Below, one piece after another: positions 8,567 to 16,542 of a stretch of 64,000 bases of DNA (positions are counted from its first letter, which is position 1; every line of letters begins with the position of its first letter). Position numbers and translations under genes: made by a program. The notes beneath the pieces were generated by a model. That model had not been told where the DNA came from. It ran no database searches and saw only the letters and a list, made by a program, of their open reading frames with translations. Location: positions 1 to 64,000 of the forward strand of contig NZ_NKYF01000023.1 of the NCBI RefSeq assembly GCF_002262885.1. Reading direction: 5' to 3'. Origin of the DNA: Pseudonocardia sp. MH-G8 (GTDB lineage: Bacteria; Actinomycetota; Actinomycetes; Mycobacteriales; Pseudonocardiaceae).

Positions 8567-9880
8567 ATGACGACCTCACGACGCGGTTTCCTCCGGCTCG
8601 CCGGCCTCGGCGCGCTCGCGGCGGGACTGCCCGCCTGCAGTTCCGTGCTGCCGGCGCCGGACACCTCGGCGCCCGGCTTCGGCACCTCGGCCACGGGCCT
8701 CGTCCGGGTCTGGTGCCGGGCGAACACCCAGGAGGGCCTCACCGCGCTGGTGGAGTCGTTCAACGCGAGCCAGGACCGGCTGGCCGTCGAGCTGACGCCG
8801 ATCCCGGACGTCCAGTACGTCACGAAGCTCGCGACCGCGATTCGGGCGCGGGACGTGCCGGACCTGGTGGACATCGACGACATCAACTCGCTGCTGTTCG
8901 TCTACCGGGACGCGTTCACCGACCTGACCGACCTGATCGCGGATCTCGATTTCGCCGACCGGCTCAGCCCCGGTCACCTGGCACTGGCGACGGTCGGCGG
9001 CCGCCGCTACGCCGTGCCGTACCTGGCCGACAACTCCGCGCTGTTCTGCAACACGCGGCTGTTCGAGCGGGCCGGCCTCGACGTCGACGAGGCCACGACC
9101 GACCTGGACTCCCTGCTCGACGCCGCGCGGCGGATCACCGCGCTCGGCGGCGACGTGCGCGGCTGGACCTTCCCCGGCAACAACCAGGGCTCGCTCGGGT
9201 TCGTGGTGCAGCCGCACGTGTGGGCGGCCGACACCGACCTCATCCGCGGCGAGGTCGGCGCCCAGAGCGGCAACGTGGCAGGCAACGACGCCGTGGCCCG
9301 GCTGCTGGAGTTCTACCGCGCCCTCTGGGTGGACGGGCTCGTGCCGCCGGAGAACTTCGCCGACGACGCCTCCCGCTGGGGCTCGGACTACAAGGCCGGG
9401 CGGATCGGCATGATCCCCTCCAACTACAGCACGGTCACCACGGACACGGACCCCGAGCTCGTGGCGGCCACCACGGTGCGGCTGCTGCCCGGTCCCGACG
9501 GCGGGCGCGCCTTCTTCGACGGCGGCGACAACATGTGCATCCCCCGCGGCGCCGCCAACGCGTCCGGAGCCTGGGAGTTCGCGCGGTTCGCGCTCGACCT
9601 GCCGCAGCAGTCGGCGCTGCCCGAGGGCGGTTTCACGCCGGTGCGCTCCGACGTCGCGACACCGGAGTTCGCGGCGCGGCACCCGCTCGTGCTCCCGCCC
9701 CTGCTGAACCAGGACGAGGGCTACGCGCCGCAGACGCTGTCATACAACCAGATCTACAACCAGCCCGACGGCCCGTGGCTCACGATGCTCCGCCGCGCGG
9801 TCTTCGACGGCGAGATCGAGGCGGCCATGGCAGAAGCGCAGATCGGCTACGACCGCATCCTCCGGCAGGCCCAGGCATGA
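8567..9880 (+). CDS. Sugar ABC transporter substrate-binding lipoprotein
   Basis: A 437-residue extracellular solute-binding protein (family 1). The N-terminus SRRGFLRLAGLGALAAGLPA followed by Cys combines a twin-arginine signal with a lipobox, so it is probably a Tat-exported lipoprotein. The mature part has the usual two-lobe sugar-binding pattern (NTRLFERAGL, GRIGMIPSNYS, DGGDNMCIPRGA). It overlaps the first permease gene by 4 bp (ATGA), showing tight coupling. With the GH127 enzyme it likely captures arabinose-containing oligosaccharides. Confidence 0.88.
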   Translation: MTTSRRGFLRLAGLGALAAGLPACSSVLPAPDTSAPGFGTSATGLVRVWCRANTQEGLTALVESFNASQDRLAVELTPIPDVQYVTKLATAIRARDVPDLVDIDDINSLLFVYRDAFTDLTDLIADLDFADRLSPGHLALATVGGRRYAVPYLADNSALFCNTRLFERAGLDVDEATTDLDSLLDAARRITALGGDVRGWTFPGNNQGSLGFVVQPHVWAADTDLIRGEVGAQSGNVAGNDAVARLLEFYRALWVDGLVPPENFADDASRWGSDYKAGRIGMIPSNYSTVTTDTDPELVAATTVRLLPGPDGGRAFFDGGDNMCIPRGAANASGAWEFARFALDLPQQSALPEGGFTPVRSDVATPEFAARHPLVLPPLLNQDEGYAPQTLSYNQIYNQPDGPWLTMLRRAVFDGEIEAAMAEAQIGYDRILRQAQA

Positions 9881-10812
9881 CCGCCGTGTCCACCGCCGAG
9901 CGGCCCGCGCCGCCCGCGCCGTCCGGCGCCCGCGGAGCGCGGCGTTCACTGACCCACCCCCCGCGCGTCGGGCTCCTGCTCGTCACGCCCGCGCTGGCGC
10001 TGATCGCGGTGTTCGTCCTCGCGCCACTGCTGTTCGCCCTGGGGATCTCCTTCACGAACTGGCCGCTGATCGGCGATGTCGGGTTCACCGGCCTCACCAA
10101 CTACGTGAGCATCGGCAGCGACCTCGGCTTCCTGCACGCGGTGCTCTACACGCTGCTCTACACCGGCATCGTCACGCTGCCGATCCTCGTGCTCGGCTAC
10201 GCGCTCGCGGTGCTCGTGCGCAGCAGGCGCCGCGGGGCCACCCTGCTGCGCACCGTGTTCTTCCTGCCGTTCGTGGTGGGCCTGACCACGCTGTCGTTCA
10301 TCACCCTGCTCGAGGCGCAGCCGAACAGCGGCGCGATCAACCTGGTGCTCGCGGCGCTCGGCATCACCGACGGCAGCACGGCCTGGCTGGTGGACGGGCC
10401 GCTGGCCACGGTACTCGTCTCCGCGCTGGTGATCTGGGGCGTGTCCGGGCTGACCATGCTGCTGCTGATGGGCGGGATGCAGGCGATCCCGCGCGAGGTC
10501 TACGAGTCGGCCGACCTGGACGGCGCGAGCTGGTGGCAGCAGGAGTGGCGGATCACGATCCCGATGCTGCGCCGCACGATCGCGATGTCGCTGGTGATCT
10601 CGGTGATCGGCTCGCTGCTCGCGTTCACGCAGTTCTACATCCTCACCCAGGGCGGGCCGGGCTCGGCGACGGCCACCGTGGTGCTCTACATCTACAAGCG
10701 CGCCTTCGTGCAGCTCCAGCTCGGCGCGGCCACGGCCCTGTCTGTCGTGCTGGTGGTCGTGGTCGCGCTGGTGACGGCCCTGCAGATGTGGCTCGTCCGA
10801 GGCGAGGAGTGA
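9877..10812 (+). CDS. Sugar ABC transporter permease (MalF/UgpA type)
   Basis: A 311-residue integral membrane permease of a carbohydrate uptake ABC transporter, with about six transmembrane helices. The EAA cytoplasmic loop that contacts the ATPase is readable as YESADLDGASWWQQEWRITI, followed by IPMLRR. Start ATG at 9877 overlaps the stop of the binding protein. Its partner permease follows after 4 bp. Confidence 0.9.
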   Translation: MTAVSTAERPAPPAPSGARGARRSLTHPPRVGLLLVTPALALIAVFVLAPLLFALGISFTNWPLIGDVGFTGLTNYVSIGSDLGFLHAVLYTLLYTGIVTLPILVLGYALAVLVRSRRRGATLLRTVFFLPFVVGLTTLSFITLLEAQPNSGAINLVLAALGITDGSTAWLVDGPLATVLVSALVIWGVSGLTMLLLMGGMQAIPREVYESADLDGASWWQQEWRITIPMLRRTIAMSLVISVIGSLLAFTQFYILTQGGPGSATATVVLYIYKRAFVQLQLGAATALSVVLVVVVALVTALQMWLVRGEE

Positions 10813-10816
10813 ACCG

Positions 10817-11713
10817 ATGACCGTCGTCGCACCCGCAGCACGCAGCACGGGCACCGGCCGCACGAGCACCGGCAGGCGTGAGACCCGGATGAAGCGCCTG
10901 CTCTACACCGTCGGGGGCACCGGCGCGTTCCTGGTCTTCGCCGTGCCGCTGGCCTGGGCCCTGTTCCGGTCGCTGCAGCCGGGCGACGTCATCGTGGCGG
11001 CCCCGGACCCGGCCACCTTCTTCGACCTGACCGGCGAGAACTTCGCGGCGCTCGTGACCGGCCCGGGCAACCTCATCCGCTCGGTGGGCAACAGCCTCGT
11101 CGTGGCCCTGTCGTGCGCGGTTCTGACCACGGTGCTGGCCACCGCGGCCGGCTACGGGTTCGCCCGGTTCCGCTTCCGGGCCGGTCCTCTCCTGTTCGCG
11201 CTGGTGGTGGCATCGATGATGGTGCCGTTCCAGGCCATCCTCACGCCGCTGTACCTGCAGATGAACCTCATGCGGCTCACCGACAGCCTGCTCGGGCTCG
11301 TGCTGTTCACCACCACGCTGAACCTGCCGTTCGGGGTGCTGGTGATGCGCAACGCGTTCTCCTCGATCCCCGGCGAGCTGGAGGACTCCGCGCACATCGA
11401 CGGCGCGGGGACCGTCCGGATCGTCACCTCGGTGCTGCGCCCGCTGATCACGCCGGGCGCCGCGACCGTCGCCCTCTACGCGTTCCTCGCCGCGTGGACA
11501 GAGTTCCTCGGCGCGCTGACGTTCCTCACCGACAGCGACCTCTACACGCTGCCGGTGGCCATGGTGAACCTGCAGCAGGGCGCCTACGGGCAGATCGACT
11601 TCGGCTTCATCGCGGCCGGCTCGGTGATCGCGATGATCCCCTGCGTGATCCTCTACGTGGGACTCCAACGCTTCTACGTGGCAGGCCTGGCCAGCGGAGC
11701 GGTGAAGGGCTGA
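10817..11713 (+). CDS. Sugar ABC transporter permease (MalG/UgpE type)
   Basis: A 298-residue second permease with about six transmembrane helices and the EAA loop ELEDSAHIDGAGTVRIVTSV. It closes the GH127 operon. No ATP-binding subunit follows; in actinobacteria such importers usually share a MsiK-type ATPase encoded elsewhere, which is likely here. An internal ATG in the start region (METRMKRLL type context) is an alternative start, but ATG at 10817 lies 4 bp from the previous stop with GAGGAG before it. Confidence 0.9.
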   Translation: MTVVAPAARSTGTGRTSTGRRETRMKRLLYTVGGTGAFLVFAVPLAWALFRSLQPGDVIVAAPDPATFFDLTGENFAALVTGPGNLIRSVGNSLVVALSCAVLTTVLATAAGYGFARFRFRAGPLLFALVVASMMVPFQAILTPLYLQMNLMRLTDSLLGLVLFTTTLNLPFGVLVMRNAFSSIPGELEDSAHIDGAGTVRIVTSVLRPLITPGAATVALYAFLAAWTEFLGALTFLTDSDLYTLPVAMVNLQQGAYGQIDFGFIAAGSVIAMIPCVILYVGLQRFYVAGLASGAVKG

Positions 11714-11761
11714 AGGTCCCGCACCCCGCTCCCCATGCCCGCACCTTGGAGTGGGCGCTCG

Positions 11762-12673
11762 TCAGATCGCCCGGTAGTCCCTCGGGCTGTAGCGGGGGCC
11801 GAATCGCGGGCGCTTGAAGCCCGACAGCTCCACGTAGCGCACCGCCCGCTGGCGCTGTGGCGCGTAGGGGGCCAGGACGCCCAGCATCCCGGCGTCGTCG
11901 AGCGGGCGGCCCACGAGCGCCCAGCCCACCAGGGTGGGGATGTGGAAGTCGCCGACGCTCACGGCGTCCGGGTCGCCCCAGGCGCGCTGCGCGATCTCGG
12001 CCGCGGTCCACACGCCGATGCCCGGGACCTTGCGCAGCAGCTCCCGGCCGCGCTCGCCGCCCAGCTCGCAGGCCGCCTCCAGCCGGTGGGCCACCGCGGC
12101 GCAGGCCAGGATGGCGCGCCTGCGGGCGAGGTCGACGCCGGCGCGGTGCCACTCCCAGTCCGGGATCGCCCGCACCTGCGCCGGGGACGGCGGCACCCGC
12201 ATGCCGTCGGGAGCGGGTCCGGGCGGCGGGTCGCCGAAGCGCCGGCACAGCTCCCGCCACGACCGCCGCGCCTCGGTGCCGGTGACCTTCTGCTCCAGCA
12301 CCGAGGGCACCAGCATGTCCCACACGCGCATCGACGCGCCGAGGCGCAGCCCGGGCATCCGCCGGTGCGCGTCGGCGACGAGCGGGTGGTGGGCCACGAA
12401 CTCCTCGGGCCGGTCCGCGGCGCCCAGCAGCGCCGGGATCCCGTCGAGCGACCACTGCGCACCCGGCCCCCACGCCTGCGCGGCGACGGTGCCGTCCGGC
12501 TGGCGGTGCAGCCGCAGGGTGGCCGGGCCGTCCGGCGTGCTGCCGGTGCGCCAGACCGCCGAGCCGTCGGCGCGCCAGCTGGGGTCACCGGGGCCCCGGC
12601 GCAGCGGCGCGAGCACACCGGCGACGTCCAGCCGGAAGTCCGGCCGCCACTCGCGGGTGCTCGCGCCGGCCAC
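11762..12673 (-). CDS. DNA-3-methyladenine glycosylase-like protein (HhH-GPD, AlkA type)
   Basis: A 303-residue DNA glycosylase-like protein. The helix-hairpin-helix reads LRKVPGIGVWTAAEIAQRA, and the catalytic aspartate is in SVGDFHIPTLVG shortly after, the standard HhH-GPD layout. It would excise alkylated or damaged bases from DNA. GTG at 12673 lies 5 bp after the stop of manB, so the two are cotranscribed. The N-terminal 90 residues are less conserved, as in other actinobacterial AlkA relatives. Confidence 0.82.
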   Translation of the reverse strand: MAGASTREWRPDFRLDVAGVLAPLRRGPGDPSWRADGSAVWRTGSTPDGPATLRLHRQPDGTVAAQAWGPGAQWSLDGIPALLGAADRPEEFVAHHPLVADAHRRMPGLRLGASMRVWDMLVPSVLEQKVTGTEARRSWRELCRRFGDPPPGPAPDGMRVPPSPAQVRAIPDWEWHRAGVDLARRRAILACAAVAHRLEAACELGGERGRELLRKVPGIGVWTAAEIAQRAWGDPDAVSVGDFHIPTLVGWALVGRPLDDAGMLGVLAPYAPQRQRAVRYVELSGFKRPRFGPRYSPRDYRAI

Positions 12674-12678
12674 GACCG

Positions 12679-13752
12679 TCAGACGTCCGGGGAGAAGCGC
12701 AGCCCGTGCGGGGGCAGCGTCACGTCGGGCCAGACGCGCATGCCGAACCGCAGCTCGCAGCCCGCACCCACGACCGCGCGGTCGCCCACGACGGCGTCGA
12801 ACAGAGCGGCGCTCTCCTCGATCCGCGCACCGTTGCCGACGACCGAGTTCACGACGCGGGCGTTGTCCTCGACGACGGCGCCGTCGAACAGCATCGAGGC
12901 ATCGACGCGGGCGCCCTTGCCGATCGTGACGCCGCGCCCGACGATCGTGCCGCCGAACACGCGCGCGGTGTCGTCGACCTGCGCACCGTCGAGCAGCAGC
13001 GCCTCACCGGCCGGCCCGGGCAGGGCGGCCGAGGGCGCCACGCCGCGGACCAGGTCGGCCGAGCCGTGCACCAGGTCGAGCGGGGTGCCCAGGTCACGCC
13101 AGTAGGCCGTGTCGACGTGGCCCGACACCCGTGCGCCGGCCTCCAGCAGCCCGGGGAACGTCTCGCGCTCCACCGAGACCGGGCGACCCTCCGGGATCGA
13201 CTCGATCACCTCGCGGCGGAACACGTAGCACCCGGCGTTGATCTGATCGGTGGGCGGGTCCTCGGTCTTCTCGAGGAACGCGGTGACCCGGCCGTCGTCG
13301 TCGGTGGGCACGCAACCGAACGCGCGCGGGTCCTGCACGCGCACCAGGTGCAGCGTGGCATCGGCCTTCGTGCGGCGGTGGGTGTCGACCACGGCGTTCA
13401 GATCGGTGCCGCACAGGACGTCACCGTTGAACACCAGCACGTCGGGGGCGGTCAGGTACTTGAGGACGTTGCGGATGCCGCCCCCGGTGCCCAGCGGCTC
13501 GGTCTCGACCACGTACTCGAGCTCCAGCCCCATCTCCGAGCCGTCACCGAAGTACTCGGAGAAGGTCTCGGCGAGGTAGCTCGTGCCGAGCACGACCCGG
13601 CGCACACCCGCCGCCCGGATCCGGGAGAGCAGGTGCGCCAGGAACGGCACGCCGGCCGTCGGCAGCATGGGCTTGGGGGCCGACAGCGTGAGCGGCCGCA
13701 GCCGTGTCCCCTTGCCGCCGACCAGCACCACGGCCTCGACGTCGTCCAGCAC
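12679..13752 (-). CDS. manB: Mannose-1-phosphate guanylyltransferase (GDP-mannose pyrophosphorylase)
   Basis: A 357-residue nucleotidyltransferase that makes GDP-mannose from mannose-1-phosphate and GTP. The Rossmann signature VVLVGGKGTRLRPLTLSAPK opens the protein, VFNGDVL marks the metal site, and the C-terminal third is a left-handed beta-helix with hexapeptide repeats (GGTIVGRGVTIGKGARVDAS). GTG at 13752 is preceded by AGGAGGAG 6 nt upstream. It follows wbbL and precedes the AlkA-like gene; the wbbL-manB pair has the same order and strand in M. tuberculosis (Rv3265c-Rv3264c). GDP-mannose feeds mannolipids and protein mannosylation. Confidence 0.88.
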   Translation of the reverse strand: MLDDVEAVVLVGGKGTRLRPLTLSAPKPMLPTAGVPFLAHLLSRIRAAGVRRVVLGTSYLAETFSEYFGDGSEMGLELEYVVETEPLGTGGGIRNVLKYLTAPDVLVFNGDVLCGTDLNAVVDTHRRTKADATLHLVRVQDPRAFGCVPTDDDGRVTAFLEKTEDPPTDQINAGCYVFRREVIESIPEGRPVSVERETFPGLLEAGARVSGHVDTAYWRDLGTPLDLVHGSADLVRGVAPSAALPGPAGEALLLDGAQVDDTARVFGGTIVGRGVTIGKGARVDASMLFDGAVVEDNARVVNSVVGNGARIEESAALFDAVVGDRAVVGAGCELRFGMRVWPDVTLPPHGLRFSPDV

Positions 13753-13763
13753 GCGTTCTCCTC

Positions 13764-14540
13764 CTACGTTCTCGGATCGGGTAGGCGGCGCGCGAGCGCC
13801 GCCAGCGCCCGCACCGGTACGGAGGCGCGGTCGCGCACGTACCGGTGCAGTCCGGCCGCGTGCGGCTCCAGGATGCCGTGTCCGTTCACGAACGTGTCAT
13901 CGGGCTCGACATCCACGCCCGCGTCCGCCACCGCGACGACCAGCCAACCGGCCCGGCCCAGCCGGTCCCCCAGGTCGACGTCGCCGATCTCGCCGGGCCC
14001 ACCCAGGTAGCGGCCGTCGAGACCGTCCACGGAGTCCCAGGCGGTGCGGCGCACGAGCACGGCTGCCGTGGACAGCCATCCGGTCGGCCCGGTCACCGCG
14101 CCGCGCGGGATCCGTCCGCCCGCCGCGGCGAGCACCCCCGGCAGGGCTCCACCGGTCGGGATCACGGATCCCCCCGCGTGCGTGCGCGGCCCCAGCAGGC
14201 CGGCGCGCGGGTGGCGAGCGGCCGCGTCGAGGAGCGCGTCGACCGCCCCCGGCCGCCATCGCACCCGCGGATCGCTGAGCAGGATCCAGCCCACGGACGG
14301 CTCCAGCCCGGCCACGGCGCGGTTGAGCGCGGCGGCCCGTCCGACGTCCTCGGCGAGGCGCAGCACGTCCGCATCACGCGCGGAGGACCCGCCCGCGGTG
14401 TCGACGACGAGCAGGCGCACGGGCCGTCCGGTGCCGGCGGGCAGCGCGGCCCGAAAGCCGTCGAGGCCGGGCAGGCCCCGCCGCGTGACGGTGACGACGG
14501 CGATCGCGTCGCCGTAGTCCCGGACGGGATCGGTGAACAC
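13764..14540 (-). CDS. wbbL: WbbL-like rhamnosyltransferase (GT2)
   Basis: A 258-residue GT2 glycosyltransferase. The segments VRLLVVDTAGGSS, GWILLSDPRVRW and IGDVDLGDRLGRAGW correspond to the mycobacterial WbbL pattern, including the EDVDL-like acid pair near the acceptor site. In mycobacteria this enzyme adds rhamnose to decaprenyl-diphospho-GlcNAc to start arabinogalactan. The protein is about 40 residues shorter than the mycobacterial one and its first 60 residues are divergent, so the exact acceptor is inferred mainly from position next to manB. The start is a GTG at 14540. Confidence 0.75.
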   Translation of the reverse strand: MFTDPVRDYGDAIAVVTVTRRGLPGLDGFRAALPAGTGRPVRLLVVDTAGGSSARDADVLRLAEDVGRAAALNRAVAGLEPSVGWILLSDPRVRWRPGAVDALLDAAARHPRAGLLGPRTHAGGSVIPTGGALPGVLAAAGGRIPRGAVTGPTGWLSTAAVLVRRTAWDSVDGLDGRYLGGPGEIGDVDLGDRLGRAGWLVVAVADAGVDVEPDDTFVNGHGILEPHAAGLHRYVRDRASVPVRALAALARRLPDPRT

Positions 14541-14574
14541 CCACGCACGGTAGCCGCAGGCCCGCCCCGGGGTT

Positions 14575-14624
14575 CAGGAAAGCCACATTCACGAACGTGG
14601 GGGGGCAGGAATGTGGCTTTCCTG
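14575..14624. terminator. Perfect 16-bp inverted repeat
   Basis: CAGGAAAGCCACATTC at 14575-14590 pairs perfectly with its complement at 14609-14624 across an 18-nt loop. It lies directly after the stop codon of the minus-strand TPR gene, so it can end that transcript, although no T-run follows. It may also be one copy of a dispersed palindromic repeat. Confidence 0.6.
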
Positions 14625-14646
14625 ACCTTCCCTGGGGGGCTCGCTG

Positions 14647-15498
14647 TCAGTACTCGTCCAGGTCCACTCCGTCCAGCTCTGCCAGGGTCTCCACCGCCGT
14701 CTCGTCGCCCTCGTCGACCGCGAGCTGCAGGTAGTGCCGTGCCTCGTCCCGCCGGCCCTCGTCGAAGAGGAACCGGCCCAGCGCGAAGGCCCAGCCGGGT
14801 TCGGCGCGCCGCTCCGCCTCGCGGAACGCGCGCTCCGCGGCCACCGGGTCGCCGCGGACCCCGAGCAGGAACTGCGCGTGCGCGGTGTGCGCCCGCAGCG
14901 CGCCGAGCTCGCCCGCCCGCCGGTAGAGCGCGTCGGCGTCGGTCTGCCGCCCCTGCAGCGCGCGGACGTCGGCCAGCGCGACGAGGGTGTCCGGCCTGCC
15001 GTCGCTCGCGTAGGCCTCGGCGGTCTCGGCCGCCGCGGGCAGGTCGCCCGCCTCGAGCTGCAGCTCGACGAGGTTGGCCGCGGCCAGCTGGTCCCCCGCG
15101 TCCACGGCGTCGGCCAGCAGGCGCAACGCCTCCTGCAACCGACCCTCGTCGCGCAGCAGGATCGCGAGGTCGTTCGCCGCGCTGATCTCGCCGGACTCGA
15201 CCGCGAGCCGCAGCGCGGCCTCGGCGCGGTCCCGCTCGCCCAGCTGCACCAGCGCGACGCCGAGCCGGCCGGCGAAGCGCACGTGCCCCTGCTCGACGAG
15301 CGTGCCCAGCCAGTCGGCGGCGGCGCGGAAGCTGCCGCTGTCGAGGTAGGCGCGGACCAGCAGGTCCGGGGCCGAGGGTTCCCCGCCCGCGACGGCCTGG
15401 CGCAGGACGTCGACGGCCTCGAGCGAACGGCCCTGGGCCAGCAGCGCGGCGCCCTGGACCGCCATGTCCTCGGGGGACGGAACGGGTGGCTCGCTCAT
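14647..15498 (-). CDS. Tetratricopeptide/Sel1-like repeat protein
   Basis: A 283-residue soluble protein made almost wholly of alpha-helical repeats with A-x-x-LG-x-L-x-x-x-G spacing (AALLAQGRSLEAVDVLRQAV, LAILLRDEGRLQEALRLLA). Such proteins act as protein-interaction scaffolds. ATG at 15498 is chosen because GGAGAG lies just upstream. It has an acidic C-terminus (ELDGVDLDEY). The partner is unknown; neighbours are glycosyltransferases and an LCP protein. Confidence 0.8.
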   Translation of the reverse strand: MSEPPVPSPEDMAVQGAALLAQGRSLEAVDVLRQAVAGGEPSAPDLLVRAYLDSGSFRAAADWLGTLVEQGHVRFAGRLGVALVQLGERDRAEAALRLAVESGEISAANDLAILLRDEGRLQEALRLLADAVDAGDQLAAANLVELQLEAGDLPAAAETAEAYASDGRPDTLVALADVRALQGRQTDADALYRRAGELGALRAHTAHAQFLLGVRGDPVAAERAFREAERRAEPGWAFALGRFLFDEGRRDEARHYLQLAVDEGDETAVETLAELDGVDLDEY

Positions 15499-15549
15499 CA
15501 CTCTCCGCTCGGTCGGGTGGCGCGATGCTGCCACTCGACCGCCTGGAGA

Positions 15550-16377
15550 TCACCGTCGGTAGGGGGCTATCACTCTCCGGTACGCCGACCGGCGTAGCCC
15601 TTCCGGGACCAACCGGTAGCCACCGCGTACGACCACGTTGCGCACGTACTGGGCGCGCGTCGTGAACCCGAGCGCGCGGAACCGGCCCTGGAGGGCCACC
15701 TCGGCGCGCAGCAGCGCGAACCCGCCGCGCCGGGCGTAGGCGCCCGCGCCCACGCGGTACTTCACGAGCGGTTCGGCGACGTTCGCCACCCGCGCGTCGG
15801 CGAGGATCAACTTCGCCCAGAGCAGGTAGTCCTCCATCTTCGCGAAGTCGCCGTAGCCCCCGACGCCGGTGACGAGGGGACGCCGGTACACGACCGTCGG
15901 ATGGTTGAACGGGGTCGCGAAGCGGGCCCGCCGGATGATCTCGGTGGGGTCGGTCGGCACCGTGCGCGCGCCGACCACCTCGTCCGGGTCGTCGCCGAAC
16001 TCCAGCAGGCCGGAGCCGACCACGTCGACACCGGACTCGATGACGGGCATCTGCACGGCGAACCGCTGGGGCAGCGAGATGTCGTCGGCGTCCATCCGCG
16101 CCACCACGTCGTGGCGGCAGGCGGCGAGCCCGGCGTCCAGCGCGGGGCCGAGCCCGACGTTGTGCTCCAGCTCCACGACGTCCACCGGCACCGGGCTGGA
16201 CGCGGCGAGCTCGGCGATCCGCTCGGCCAGCGCTGCGGGCACCGGCCCGTCACGCACGATGACGACCTGGTCGGGTCGCCGGGTCTGCGCGTCCACGGAG
16301 GAGCGGAACGCATCGGTCAGGAAATCGGGGCGGTCGCCTGCCCAGACCGGCAGCAACAGCGACAGTCGCTCGGACAT
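15550..16377 (-). CDS. GT2-family glycosyltransferase
   Basis: A 275-residue GT-A glycosyltransferase. The N-terminus has the nucleotide-sugar fold (LSLLLPVWAGDRPDFL, then DQVVIVRDGPVP), and the metal-binding motif is ARMDADDISLPQRF. The later acid EDYLLW serves as catalytic base region. The acceptor is not known; location beside an LCP ligase and manB points to cell-envelope polysaccharide assembly. ATG at 16377 has GAGGGGAG upstream. It is divergent from the LCP gene across 165 bp. Confidence 0.85.
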   Translation of the reverse strand: MSERLSLLLPVWAGDRPDFLTDAFRSSVDAQTRRPDQVVIVRDGPVPAALAERIAELAASSPVPVDVVELEHNVGLGPALDAGLAACRHDVVARMDADDISLPQRFAVQMPVIESGVDVVGSGLLEFGDDPDEVVGARTVPTDPTEIIRRARFATPFNHPTVVYRRPLVTGVGGYGDFAKMEDYLLWAKLILADARVANVAEPLVKYRVGAGAYARRGGFALLRAEVALQGRFRALGFTTRAQYVRNVVVRGGYRLVPEGLRRSAYRRVIAPYRR

Positions 16378-16542
16378 CGCGGGCTCCCCTCTGCTCCGGA
16401 GCAATCCACCGGAGTCACGGTGCGTAACGAGTTCGGACGCGTCACGGGTCACCCGCGACACGCACCGCGGAGATCCGGACGAGCGCGTCCGGTGTTGCAC
16501 CCTAGAAGAGCGGGTGCCGAGAGCGAGCGGAGGTGGTCATCG

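Noticed and set aside
15901..16542. N-terminal extension of the LCP gene over the glycosyltransferase
   Set aside because: It is antisense to a clear GT2 gene. ATG 16543 has its own ribosome binding site and starts the usual basic cytoplasmic tail.
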